NCBI GenBank assembly: GCA_964402955.1
Contig: CAYOEZ010000191.1
Span: 1 to 9,352 of the forward strand
Length of the DNA stretch: 9,352 nt
Direction of reading: 5' to 3'
From: CAYOEZ01 sp964402955
Lineage (GTDB): Bacteria > Chloroflexota > DTOL01 > DAOUCN01
The position numbers were made by a program, and so were the translations under genes. The notes below the pieces were generated by a model. The model had not been told where the DNA came from. It searched no databases and worked only from the letters and a program-made list of their open reading frames with translations. Shown here piece after piece: positions 1 through 6,724 of this stretch (its first letter is position 1; each line of letters starts with the position of its first letter).

Positions 1-55
1 ACAAGACAACCAGCACGCCAATCACCAAGACTGCAAGAAACGTGTACCTTGTCAT
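1..55 (-). CDS. N-terminus of a membrane-anchored or exported protein (cut by window edge)
   Basis: The first 18 codons of a minus-strand gene run off the left edge. They read MTRYTFLAVLVIGVLVVL: a short start with one Arg, then an unbroken hydrophobic stretch typical of a signal peptide or a single membrane anchor. The ATG at 53-55 is chosen because a strong Shine-Dalgarno sequence, AAAGGTGA, lies just upstream. Another ATG five bases earlier hits a stop after two codons. The gene lies in the same direction as the glycosidase upstream, 214 bases away. The protein family cannot be determined from what is visible. Confidence 0.6.
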   Translation of the reverse strand, partial: MTRYTFLAVLVIGVLVVL

Positions 56-60
56 AGCAT

Positions 61-68
61 TCACCTTT
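61..68 (-). promoter_or_regulatory. Ribosome-binding site for the left-edge gene
   Basis: AAAGGTGA on the minus strand, five bases before the ATG at 55. The strong match and good spacing are the main evidence that the short hydrophobic reading frame at the window edge is a real gene. Confidence 0.6.
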
Positions 69-143
69 GGTCGAGCATCTGCGGTGGTGGACATGTCAAG
101 CAAGGACATGTGCAGTGACGCACCGCGCTCTGTTGTTCGCATA

Positions 144-172
144 ATTGTTACGTACTTGAGCTGCAATGGCAA
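144..172 (-). promoter_or_regulatory. Possible sigma70-type promoter for the left-edge gene
   Basis: On the minus strand a TTGCCA box (167-172; 5 of 6 to TTGACA) is followed after 17 bases by AACAAT (144-149; 4 of 6 to TATAAT). It lies in the 214-base gap between the glycosidase stop and the edge gene, leaving a leader of roughly 80 bases. The -10 is weak, so this is only a candidate. The rest of the gap holds two copies of GGACATGT (89-96 and 104-111) and no clear terminator. Confidence 0.3.
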
Positions 173-269
173 GGGACCGCGCCCATCTTCTTCCACTTCC
201 GATGCTGGGCGATTCGCAGACACAGCGCTCTGACCGGCCGGCGCGAGGCAGCGTCTGGAGGGACAACGC

Positions 270-1871
270 CTAGGGCTGACGGCGAACGAAGACCGGATTC
301 TGTGTCGCCGCTATCGTTACAGAGCCGTCTGCTCGCCGATCAGTGTCACCGTTGCCTCCGTCAAGCACCGTCGTCTCTTCGCCTTGCAGATTGATGACCG
401 TCACCTGACCGCCGCGGAAAGTGACCGGGATCGAACCTGACTTCGCCCACAGGACAGTCGTTTCGCGATTGTCCGCGCTGAAGACGTAACCCTCTATCTC
501 GCCCTTGAAAGAAGCCAGTCCCTTGTAACGAAGGCCAGACAACTCCCTGGTCAGAGTGCTATAGGCGACGTAGGACGGCTTGGGCTGAAGGCTCTGTGTG
601 AGCAGTCCCCAGGCTGCTGCGCCGCTCTGCTTTGGCTCCACAATGTCCGCCAGCGTGAACCAGAGCACATTCAGCAGACCGGCGCTCATACCTTGAGTGA
701 ACAGACGTACAACATAGCGGCTCTGCTCGTCGTCGCTGCCCGCTACCCGGTCGATCACCTGGCCAGGATCGCTGCGCCGGCCGGCCTCGGAGCACATCAG
801 CGGACGATCGAAGCCCCATCCCGCCAGCCGCTGCCGGTAGTACACCGCCTTGCCGCGCAGGCCGGGCCCATAGTCATCCCAGCGCGTGTGGAAAGAAGGG
901 TAATAGTGGAAATCAAAAACGTCAAAGTAGTCAGAGCCTGGATGGCTCGCCATGTAGTCCAGAACGTCATCCACAAAGTCAGCGCCGCCAATGTCGAAGT
1001 TGAAGATTGCCTGGCCGGAACACTCCCAAGACGTTGGGCAGTCGACGCTCTCGCCGGCGATTCCGCCAAAGACCACCTGTGCCGCTGGGTTGGCTGTATG
1101 CACGGCCGTCCATGCGGCCGCCAACATCTGCGCGTATTGTGTACCTGCCTGTCCCCAACAACCGTCAAAGCCGCTGGCCTGCCCGGACGTCCAGGTGTTG
1201 TCCGGCTCGTTGTAGAACTGCCAGTACAGAACAGCCGGCAGCGTTTGGCCATTGACAACAGTGCTTCCATTATAGCGTTGCGCAAGCGTCGATACAAAGC
1301 GGGCAAACTCTGAGAGAGACACTCGATCGATCGGCCCGCAGCGCGAACTGGCCGCCCACTCGGGGTTACCGGACATATACACAACAGGGATCACCCTCAG
1401 TTCGGCAAACGTGATAAGGTGGCTATCGAAGGCGTCCCACCTGAACACAGTGGGCGACGGTTGGACACTGGCCCAACTAACCGATGTCCGGACCCAGCGC
1501 ACACCGGCCTTCGTCACTAGTGCCTGCACAGCTGGATCGCCGCTTTCGCCGCGTACAGTCACACCAAAGGGCGACGTCTCATCTGGAGGTAGCAGAAACG
1601 TTGGCCTTGGCGCCGCTTCTAGGCGCGGCGATGGCGTCGCTATGCTCTGCGGGAGACTCGTTACTGAAGGTAGGACCTGTGCCGGTCTGGCAGTAGATGG
1701 CGCGGCTATGGTCTGGAACGTAGGCGCGGGCAGCGTGGGCGTAGCCGCCGCCGCTGTTGCTGTGTTTGGCGAGAGAGTCACTCCCGATTGCCGGCAGGCA
1801 GCGACCATTGACAGCACGAGGCAGAGGGTGAGAACAATGTGAGTGCTCATCAGGCGCCGGCGCGCATTCAT
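270..1871 (-). CDS. Putative lipoprotein glycoside hydrolase, clan GH-A fold (GH39/GH5-like)
   Basis: A 533-residue exported protein. Residues 1-26 form a lipoprotein signal: Arg-rich start, hydrophobic core, lipobox V-A-A-C with the acylated Cys at 26. Residues 27-98 are a Thr/Pro/Ala-rich spacer that would hold the enzyme off the membrane. From about 101 (PFGVTVRG) a TIM-barrel glycosidase domain follows: AGVRWVRTSVSW at 122-133, YWQFYNEP with the likely acid/base Glu222, FDFHYYP at 319-325, and PLMCSEAG with the likely nucleophile Glu362. The order NEP then SEAG is the clan GH-A pattern; it suggests retaining hydrolysis of a polysaccharide. The substrate is unknown. The C-terminus (about 440-533) looks like a small beta domain. 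The ATG at 1871 has GAGG seven bases upstream; Met8 is an alternative start. A decayed relative lies at 3808-4157. The true upstream region has been replaced by a truncated transposase whose TGA overlaps this ATG. Confidence 0.85.
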   Translation of the reverse strand: MNARRRLMSTHIVLTLCLVLSMVAACRQSGVTLSPNTATAAAATPTLPAPTFQTIAAPSTARPAQVLPSVTSLPQSIATPSPRLEAAPRPTFLLPPDETSPFGVTVRGESGDPAVQALVTKAGVRWVRTSVSWASVQPSPTVFRWDAFDSHLITFAELRVIPVVYMSGNPEWAASSRCGPIDRVSLSEFARFVSTLAQRYNGSTVVNGQTLPAVLYWQFYNEPDNTWTSGQASGFDGCWGQAGTQYAQMLAAAWTAVHTANPAAQVVFGGIAGESVDCPTSWECSGQAIFNFDIGGADFVDDVLDYMASHPGSDYFDVFDFHYYPSFHTRWDDYGPGLRGKAVYYRQRLAGWGFDRPLMCSEAGRRSDPGQVIDRVAGSDDEQSRYVVRLFTQGMSAGLLNVLWFTLADIVEPKQSGAAAWGLLTQSLQPKPSYVAYSTLTRELSGLRYKGLASFKGEIEGYVFSADNRETTVLWAKSGSIPVTFRGGQVTVINLQGEETTVLDGGNGDTDRRADGSVTIAATQNPVFVRRQP

Positions 1872-2508
1872 AGCTCAACCTCGTCGAGCGGAAGAGATTC
1901 CCGCGCATCGGCCAAGAGATGTCTCGTGATCTCATCCAGACAAATGACAGGTCGTGTGGCGTCGTATGGGTGCTTGTAGACGTCCAGAACATCCTCCATG
2001 CACCAGACAAAGGCAGCGTTGGCCTTGGGAGGGCTACACCACTCCTCCTTCAGCCACGGCTTGAGTTCGTTTTTCTGAGCGTGGCGCGAACAGTCTCATG
2101 TGAGACAGCATCAACGTAGTCGAGCTTGACCATCATCTCGGCGAGAAGTCGCAGTGACCAGCGGTCGTGCCCGTCAGGTGGCTGACCATAGGCGAGAGCG
2201 ATCAGATGCGCTTCGGCTTCACCATCCAGGCGATGCTCGTAGATGCAATCCGGCGTCTTGTGCTTGAGTGCCGCATCAAGCCCTTGGTGAACGAACGTCC
2301 TGCGCACACGCATGACGGCCATCCCTGAGACATCCAGAGCCTTGCAGATGTCAGCGTACGACCACTTGGGTCCGCCCTCACTGCTATCTGACTTGAGCAG
2401 GATGCGTGCATGAGTGCTCGTGCGAGCAGTGGCGGTGCCCGACGATATTAGTTTCTCAAGACGCTCGCGTTGTTTGTCATTGAGTTCGACGACGTACTTG
2501 CGATTCAT
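1868..2508 (-). pseudogene. IS630-family transposase, frameshifted and 3'-truncated
   Basis: The frame starts MNRKYVVELNDKQRERL and has the N-terminal helix-turn-helix region of IS630 transposases (SYADICKALDVSGMAVMRVRR at about residues 50-70), then a linker and SHETVRATLRK. After about 145 codons a one-base shift in an A5 run (2070-2074) moves the sense to another frame, which continues NELKPWLKEEWC, PPKANAAFVW, MEDVLDVYKHPYD and PVICLDE, the last holding the first catalytic Asp. Family similarity ends near ARESLPL (about 1886), and a TGA at 1868-1870 closes the frame. The second half of the DDE domain is missing, so no active enzyme can be made. The ATG at 2508 is supported by GGAGGG eight bases upstream and a promoter at 2529-2558. 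It is head-to-head with, and of a different subgroup from, the IS630 relic at 2585-3807. Confidence 0.85.
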
Positions 2509-2528
2509 AATTCTTGCCCTCCGGCGGC

Positions 2529-2558
2529 ATTTTACCAGACGAGGCCAAGAACGGACAA
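2529..2558 (-). promoter_or_regulatory. Candidate promoter of the truncated IS630 transposase
   Basis: On the minus strand TTGTCC (2553-2558; 4 of 6) is followed after 18 bases by TAAAAT (2529-2534; 5 of 6), then GGAGGG and the transposase ATG. As nothing obvious terminates transcription between here and 1871, it could also transcribe the glycosidase gene downstream. Confidence 0.4.
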
Positions 2559-2584
2559 GCCAACCTTTTAGAATTGACGGAACA

Positions 2585-2611
2585 CTTAACTAAAGCCAAG
2601 GTGAAACCTAC
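2585..2611 (+). repeat. Left terminal inverted repeat of the IS630 relic
   Basis: Pairs with 3781-3807 in reverse complement, 21 of 27 bases identical without gaps. The conserved core is GCCAA-GTGAAA. It lies about 50 bases upstream of the transposase start, as expected for a left end. Confidence 0.7.
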
Positions 2612-2663
2612 AGGGTCAATAGGGTATACTGCTGGCGACACTATTACTTTCCGAGGCCCTGTG

Positions 2664-3807
2664 ATGAACGACGTCCTTCGGATACTTGAACACTGGCACC
2701 TGGATATCAGTGCCGTCTCGACCGCGTGTACCGTGCACCGACCGCGCTGGAGCGGGAACACTGGCATGCCCTCTGGTTGCTTGCCCGAGGGTCGTCATCT
2801 GCCCAGATTGCCGAGGCTCTTGGGCGGGATGCCCACACGATCGGAAACTGGCCGGAAGACTTTCGCCATGCGGGTCCGGCAGCGACGGCCTTTGGGCAAA
2901 CAGGTGGTTCTCCCCCGCCCTCAATCCACCGCAACGAGCGGAGTTGCAGGCTGCCTATCCAGTCCCCTCCCCAGAAGTCTGGCATCGACGTGGCTAACTG
3001 AACGTGGAAAGGGGTACGCTTGTTTGTCCAGCAGCGCTGTGGCCGCCTTTTGAGCCGCAGCAGTTGTCTGAACTACCTTGCACCGCCTCAGTTTCGTGTT
3101 GAAGCGGCCCAAGAAACGGTTGGCCAAAGCTGATGCGGCAGCGCGCAAAGAGTTCGTGACCACCTATCAGACGTTGCGGGCCGAGGCCTGGACCACGGGA
3201 GCCAATATCTTCTTCGTCGATGAAGCACATTCCCGGGCTGATGTTGAGTTGCGGGCCAAGTGGGTCCTGCGTGGTCAGCCTGCTCTGGTCGACTCGACAA
3301 GCCCGAGACTGGGCAGAAAGTCAGCTACTACTCGGGCGTTTGCTTGGCAACTGCTGACGTCGAGGTCGTGGCAGCGACTGAGACCTGCACAGCAGAGACC
3401 TCGGCGACGTTCTTTTGCAGCAGATGCGCAAGAACCATGCGGCCCCTTTGATCGTCATCTGGGATAATGCGCCGGCACATCGCGGCGACGCCATCCGCAC
3501 CTATCTGAAGACACCCGATCTAAACCTGCGCCTTGTGCCTTTGCCTGCCTACAGCCCAGACTTCAACGCCGACGAGGCGATCTGGGATTGAGTGCGTGCC
3601 GAAGTAACCGCAAACACTTGCTTGGCTACAAAGGCCAAGGTGCAAGAGAAGGTTGATGCCTTCTTCGCCAGCTTGGTACAGCGACAGGTAGACGTCCAGC
3701 GGCGATGCCGAACCGCCCTGCAGGCTCAAGCTGAGGCCATCACGCGTAGTGCCGGCCAACTGGTCGCGCAACCGGTCCATGTCGATTTCACTTTGGCATC
3801 AGTTTAG
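2664..3807 (+). pseudogene. IS630-family transposase with multiple frameshifts and two nonsense codons
   Basis: Pieces of one transposase appear in order across all three plus frames: MNDVLRILEHWHLDI (from 2664), then YRAPTALEREHWHALW and IAEALGRDAHTIGNW (helix-turn-helix), LNPPQRAELQAA, GIDVAN, then a TGA at 2999-3001 where relatives carry Trp. LNYL, HRLSFVLKRPKKRLAKAD and FFVDEAH (first catalytic Asp) follow from 3070, then WVLRGQPALVDSTSP, KVSYYSGVCL from about 3318, and VIWDNAPAH (second Asp) from about 3450. YSPDFNADEAIW holds the catalytic Glu, followed by a second Trp-to-TGA change at 3589-3591. The last segment runs to a TAG at 3805-3807 inside the right terminal repeat. At least five frame changes are needed to read through, so the gene is long dead. 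The three catalytic acidic residues are still visible in the pieces. Confidence 0.85.
3781..3807 (-). repeat. Right terminal inverted repeat of the IS630 relic
   Basis: Reverse complement of 2585-2611 at 21 of 27 positions. It also encodes the last residues of the transposase (VDFTLASV) and its TAG stop, so coding sequence extends to the tip of the element. Confidence 0.7.
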
Positions 3808-4157
3808 AACCAGCGGCACGACGCCGGCATCCTGAGTCAGTTGCAGCTTAGCATCAGGCCAGCCCAGTTGCAGACCTCCGGCGATGGCTGCACGGCTACC
3901 CAACTGACAGAGGTGCACGCCCAGGTCACCCCAGACTGGCGTACGAGGTTACGCACCCCGCCATTGTTTCACGCGCACCGCACGGCCACGCCAAAGACAG
4001 GCAGCCCGGCTGCCAGGCGTTCGCCAGTGGCAGGAGGAACGCCCTCTGTGGCGGCAAGGGCAACGATTGTTGAGCACGCCAGGTATAGCCTGGCCACGAG
4101 AATGCGCGGCAGGAGAAACGAACGTGATCTGCGTGGTGACAGTGACGTCTCTGACAT
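3808..4157 (-). pseudogene. 5' fragment of a decayed GH-A-type glycosidase gene
   Basis: Starts with ATG at 4157, eight bases after AGAGG and 15 bases after the stop of the membrane protein upstream. The first 62 codons give a basic start, a hydrophobic stretch (LLPRILVARLYLACSTIVAL), a short spacer and GLPVFGVAVR, matching PFGVTVRG of the intact glycosidase at 270-1871; a TGA then stops it at 3969-3971. Further on, in shifted frames, SGVTWACTSVSWVAVQPSP (about 3880-3937) matches AGVRWVRTSVSWASVQPSP of the intact protein, and DAGVVPLV (about 3809-3835) matches the following beta strand (RVIPVV). The sequence then ends at the IS630 border. The relic's spacer is far shorter than in the intact protein, so it is a relative, not a recent copy. 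It was probably the last gene of the glycosyltransferase operon before it was interrupted. Confidence 0.75.
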
Positions 4158-4172
4158 TGCCGAGCCCTCTTA

Positions 4173-5630
4173 CTACAGCAGATGGTAGAAAGGCAGGATG
4201 TAGCGCAGCAGGCAGAGACCATTGAAGACGAGCAGCGCCGCAGCGCCGCTCCGTATTAGCAGGGCGTGCTGACGCTCGGGCAGCAGCCTCAGTAGTCCTG
4301 CCGTCAACAGAATGGCAATGGGAACAAGCGCCGGAAAGAGGAAGCGCGCCTGAGTCGTCGCCCTCGGCACCGAGTCCCATTCACGCACCATCTTGACAAT
4401 CAACACTGCCACGGCAAAGACGACGGCCGCGGCCAGGAGCAGGATCGTATCCTGCTGGTGGCGTAGGGCAGGAGACCTGCCGCGACCGGCTTCCCAGATC
4501 ACCAGACAAGCGCCGGCCATCGCCAGCAGACTGAGAACGGCCAGAACCAGGTACAATCGCCAGTCCAGACGCACATTGGCCCAGCCGAAGCGGGCCCAGA
4601 AGGTCTCAAAGAGCGTCTGCAGCCAGCGGCAGTAATAGGCGAAGGCGCCAGCAGTGGCAAACTCCTGCCAGCGCACCCTATAGGTGTGCTCGCCACTTGG
4701 TCGCACCAGGAAGAGAACATAGACATAGACAAGCGACTGCAATGGGCCTGGCAGCCGTGCGCTCTGCTCAACCAGCACATCCAGGACACGGGCGCCAGCC
4801 CACAGCAGCGCTCCGACCAGCGCGGCGATCGCTACCAGAACCCGCCAGGAGAGCTGGTGCAGCTTCCAGCGTAGGGGCAGCACAAGCGCTAAGGCCAGGA
4901 GCGGAACCGCGAAGACCGTCGTCCGCTTTGTCAGCAGGCCGCCAGTCACAACCATAACACTCGCCAGAAGTAGTCCCGGCGAGAATCCGCGCCGCTGGCC
5001 GCGCACTAGCAGGTAGATCAACACAGATCCCAGCACTTCCGCCAGAACATCGTTGTTGACGATGCCGGCGAGGAAGGCATGCATGGGCAGGAAAGCGACG
5101 AAAGATGCGCTTGCGAGCACCAGGTTACGATCGTCAGGAAAGGCTTCGCGCACTGTCAGCCAGGTCAGGAAGACGGTAAGAGTGGCGAGCAGCGCCGAAA
5201 CACCGCGCATCAGGGCCAGTTGAGTGGCTACGTCCAGTGAGCGGCTCAACCAGGCAACTGGCGCCAGCAGCAGATAGTACAGCGGCGGCTGGTGCAACTC
5301 GTGGCTCAATCCAGGCGACCACACCTGGTCGAATCTGGTTGGCAAAGTGCCAGGCTCGAACGCGTCAGGAGAGACCATGCCGAACTGCCAGAAGTGGTAC
5401 TGATCCATTGAGCGGATGATTCGCTGTTCAACGGCAGGTATTGGATCTGCCCATGTCACCAGCCGTCCCTTCTCCACCAGTAGCAGGATGTACTCCACGT
5501 GGCGCGGCTCGTCGGGCCCCATCCACGCCGGCACAACAACGCTGTAAAGCAGATTCAGCAGCAAGCCGAGTAGGGCGATCATGGCAATGCCGAAAGACGG
5601 TCGCCGCGCCGCGCCTACCAGTCTCCTCAT
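4173..5630 (-). CDS. Polytopic membrane protein, DUF2142 / GT-C glycosyltransferase-like
   Basis: A 485-residue, very hydrophobic protein with roughly ten or more membrane segments. The first segment (about 13-36) is followed by GPDEPRH at 38-44; an acidic pair after the first helix is the usual catalytic-site signature of GT-C enzymes that use polyprenyl-phosphate sugars. HQPPLYY at 113-119, in the first large external loop, is the other hallmark of DUF2142/PMT-like proteins. The likely role is transfer of a sugar from a lipid carrier on the outer face of the membrane; donor and acceptor are unknown. The start at 5630 (MRRLVGA) is chosen over an in-frame ATG at 5693 because it overlaps the stop of the preceding glycosyltransferase as ATGA and a GAGG lies nine bases upstream. 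The longer form would place 21 extra residues, rich in Arg, inside the neighbour. Fifteen bases downstream begins the decayed glycosidase. Confidence 0.8.
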   Translation of the reverse strand: MRRLVGAARRPSFGIAMIALLGLLLNLLYSVVVPAWMGPDEPRHVEYILLLVEKGRLVTWADPIPAVEQRIIRSMDQYHFWQFGMVSPDAFEPGTLPTRFDQVWSPGLSHELHQPPLYYLLLAPVAWLSRSLDVATQLALMRGVSALLATLTVFLTWLTVREAFPDDRNLVLASASFVAFLPMHAFLAGIVNNDVLAEVLGSVLIYLLVRGQRRGFSPGLLLASVMVVTGGLLTKRTTVFAVPLLALALVLPLRWKLHQLSWRVLVAIAALVGALLWAGARVLDVLVEQSARLPGPLQSLVYVYVLFLVRPSGEHTYRVRWQEFATAGAFAYYCRWLQTLFETFWARFGWANVRLDWRLYLVLAVLSLLAMAGACLVIWEAGRGRSPALRHQQDTILLLAAAVVFAVAVLIVKMVREWDSVPRATTQARFLFPALVPIAILLTAGLLRLLPERQHALLIRSGAAALLVFNGLCLLRYILPFYHLL

Positions 5631-6724
5631 CCGAGGTTGCCTCGCCCTTGCCAGGCTGCGGCGATGGCATCCCCCAGGCCGCGCTTGAAGCACGACACGT
5701 CAAAGGCCTGCGCGTGTTGCCGCACAACGGCCCCGTCGAGAGTCATCGTCAGGCAGCGTTGGACGGCGTCCTCCAGGCAGGCCGCCGACTGCTCCGCGAA
5801 CAGAACGCCTGTTATGCCGTCTATCACGGTTTCTTGCACGCCACCCGCGGCATAGGCAACCACCGGTCGTCCGCTTGCCATCGCTTCGACGGGCGCCAGA
5901 CCGAAGTCTTCCTTTCCTGGAACGACCAGCGCCCGACAGCCGGCCATCAGGTCGCGCAATTGCTCCCGTGGCACAAATCCAAGGAACTCCACGTTTCCCC
6001 GCGCCATGCGCTGCAGCCGCGCCATTTCCTCGCCGACACCAACAATCTTCAGCGGCAGGCCCAACCTGTTAAACGCATCGACGGCCAGGTCGATACGTTT
6101 GTAGGGCCGCAGGCGGGACACGATCAGGAAGAAATCGCCGTCCTCGTTGCCGAGCCGGAAAAAACCCGTGTCAACCGGAGGGTGCACGACCACTGCATCG
6201 CGGCGGTAGTACTTGCGGATCTTGGCGGCCACAAAGTCAGAATTGGCGACGAAGCGGTCGACGCGATTGGCGCCGTCTACATCCCACAAGCGCAGCAAGG
6301 ATATGATCGCTGCCAGTGGGCCGCGCAGGAGCGGGCTGCGCCGGGGCATTTCTTCGTAGTAGACATCCCAGCAGTAGCGCATAGGCGCGTGGCAATAGCA
6401 GACGTGCACGGTCTCGGGTGTGGTGATCACACCCTTGGCCCACGAACTCGAGCTGGAAATGACAAGATCGTAGCCGCGCAGGTCGAATTGCTCGAAGGCG
6501 AGCGGGTATAGGGGGAGCAAGGCGCGGAAAGCGCGGCGCGCAAGAGGCAGGCGCTGGATAAAGCTGGTTCTGATATCCCAGGTTGCAAAGCTGGCAGGCA
6601 TGGCGCGTGGATCATAGATTGAGGTGTACACCGGCGCCGAGGGAAACATGTCGTGCATCGTCTCCAGGACAACTTCTGCGCCGCCATACTGATTCAGCCA
6701 GTCGTGGACGAGAGCTACCTTCAT
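5627..6724 (-). CDS. GT4-family glycosyltransferase (WbaZ-like)
   Basis: A 365-residue soluble GT-B enzyme. The N-terminal domain starts MKVALVHDWLNQYGGAE, with the GGAE loop (14-17) common in GT4 enzymes that bind a nucleotide sugar. HVCYCHAPMRYCWD near 107-120 is characteristic of the WbaZ-like subgroup. The C-terminal domain has VANSDFVAAKIRKYY, the VVHPPVD strand, LRPYKRIDLAVDAF and the EX7E motif EDFGLAPVE with Glu272 and Glu280. It probably adds one sugar (mannose-type donors are frequent in this subgroup) to a lipid-linked glycan on the cytosolic face with retention of configuration; the actual donor is not shown. Both ends overlap neighbours as ATGA, with the preceding glycosyltransferase at 6721-6724 and the following membrane protein at 5627-5630, so translation of the three genes is probably coupled. 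Confidence 0.9.
   Translation of the reverse strand: MKVALVHDWLNQYGGAEVVLETMHDMFPSAPVYTSIYDPRAMPASFATWDIRTSFIQRLPLARRAFRALLPLYPLAFEQFDLRGYDLVISSSSSWAKGVITTPETVHVCYCHAPMRYCWDVYYEEMPRRSPLLRGPLAAIISLLRLWDVDGANRVDRFVANSDFVAAKIRKYYRRDAVVVHPPVDTGFFRLGNEDGDFFLIVSRLRPYKRIDLAVDAFNRLGLPLKIVGVGEEMARLQRMARGNVEFLGFVPREQLRDLMAGCRALVVPGKEDFGLAPVEAMASGRPVVAYAAGGVQETVIDGITGVLFAEQSAACLEDAVQRCLTMTLDGAVVRQHAQAFDVSCFKRGLGDAIAAAWQGRGNLG

Larger units (their letters stand above)
2585..3807 (+). mobile_element. Decayed IS630-family insertion sequence, about 1.2 kb
   Basis: The element is bounded by 27-base imperfect terminal inverted repeats (2585-2611 and 3781-3807, 21 of 27 positions matching) and contains one broken IS630 transposase gene. 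The length of about 1.22 kb fits the family. IS630 elements target TA; TA occurs at both ends (2587-2588 and 3805-3806), but the two ends align one base out of register, so exact borders are uncertain by a few bases. On the right it abuts a decayed glycosidase gene on the minus strand, which it appears to have interrupted. On the left it abuts the promoter region of the second IS630 remnant. The heavy decay shows it is old and immobile. Confidence 0.75.

Noticed and set aside
200..269. Intrinsic terminator after the glycosidase gene
   Set aside because: GC-rich partial inverted repeats are present but none makes a compact stem followed by a run of T on the minus strand.
693..1313. A 206-codon plus-strand frame, and a 195-codon minus frame at 797-1384
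   Set aside because: Both are shadows of the glycosidase catalytic domain and lack any domain of their own.
2999..3591. Two TGA codons at Trp positions of the dead transposase, hinting at TGA read as Trp
   Set aside because: The intact operon genes use TGA as a stop in their ATGA overlaps, and the transposase also has several frameshifts, so these are ordinary nonsense mutations.
3841..4188. A 115-codon plus-strand frame between the IS and the membrane protein
   Set aside because: Its apparent similarity to a plus-strand frame at 1411-1842 comes from both being antisense to homologous glycosidase sequence on the minus strand.
5630..5693. Longer form of the DUF2142-like protein starting at 5693
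   Set aside because: The extra 21 residues are Arg-rich, lie inside the preceding gene and precede a start that fits the ATGA coupling pattern seen elsewhere in the operon.
5441..6511. A 356-codon open frame on the plus strand
   Set aside because: It lies antisense to the GT4 glycosyltransferase and the start of the membrane protein, whose minus-strand frames have clear family motifs. Its translation has no recognisable domain and looks like a high-GC shadow.
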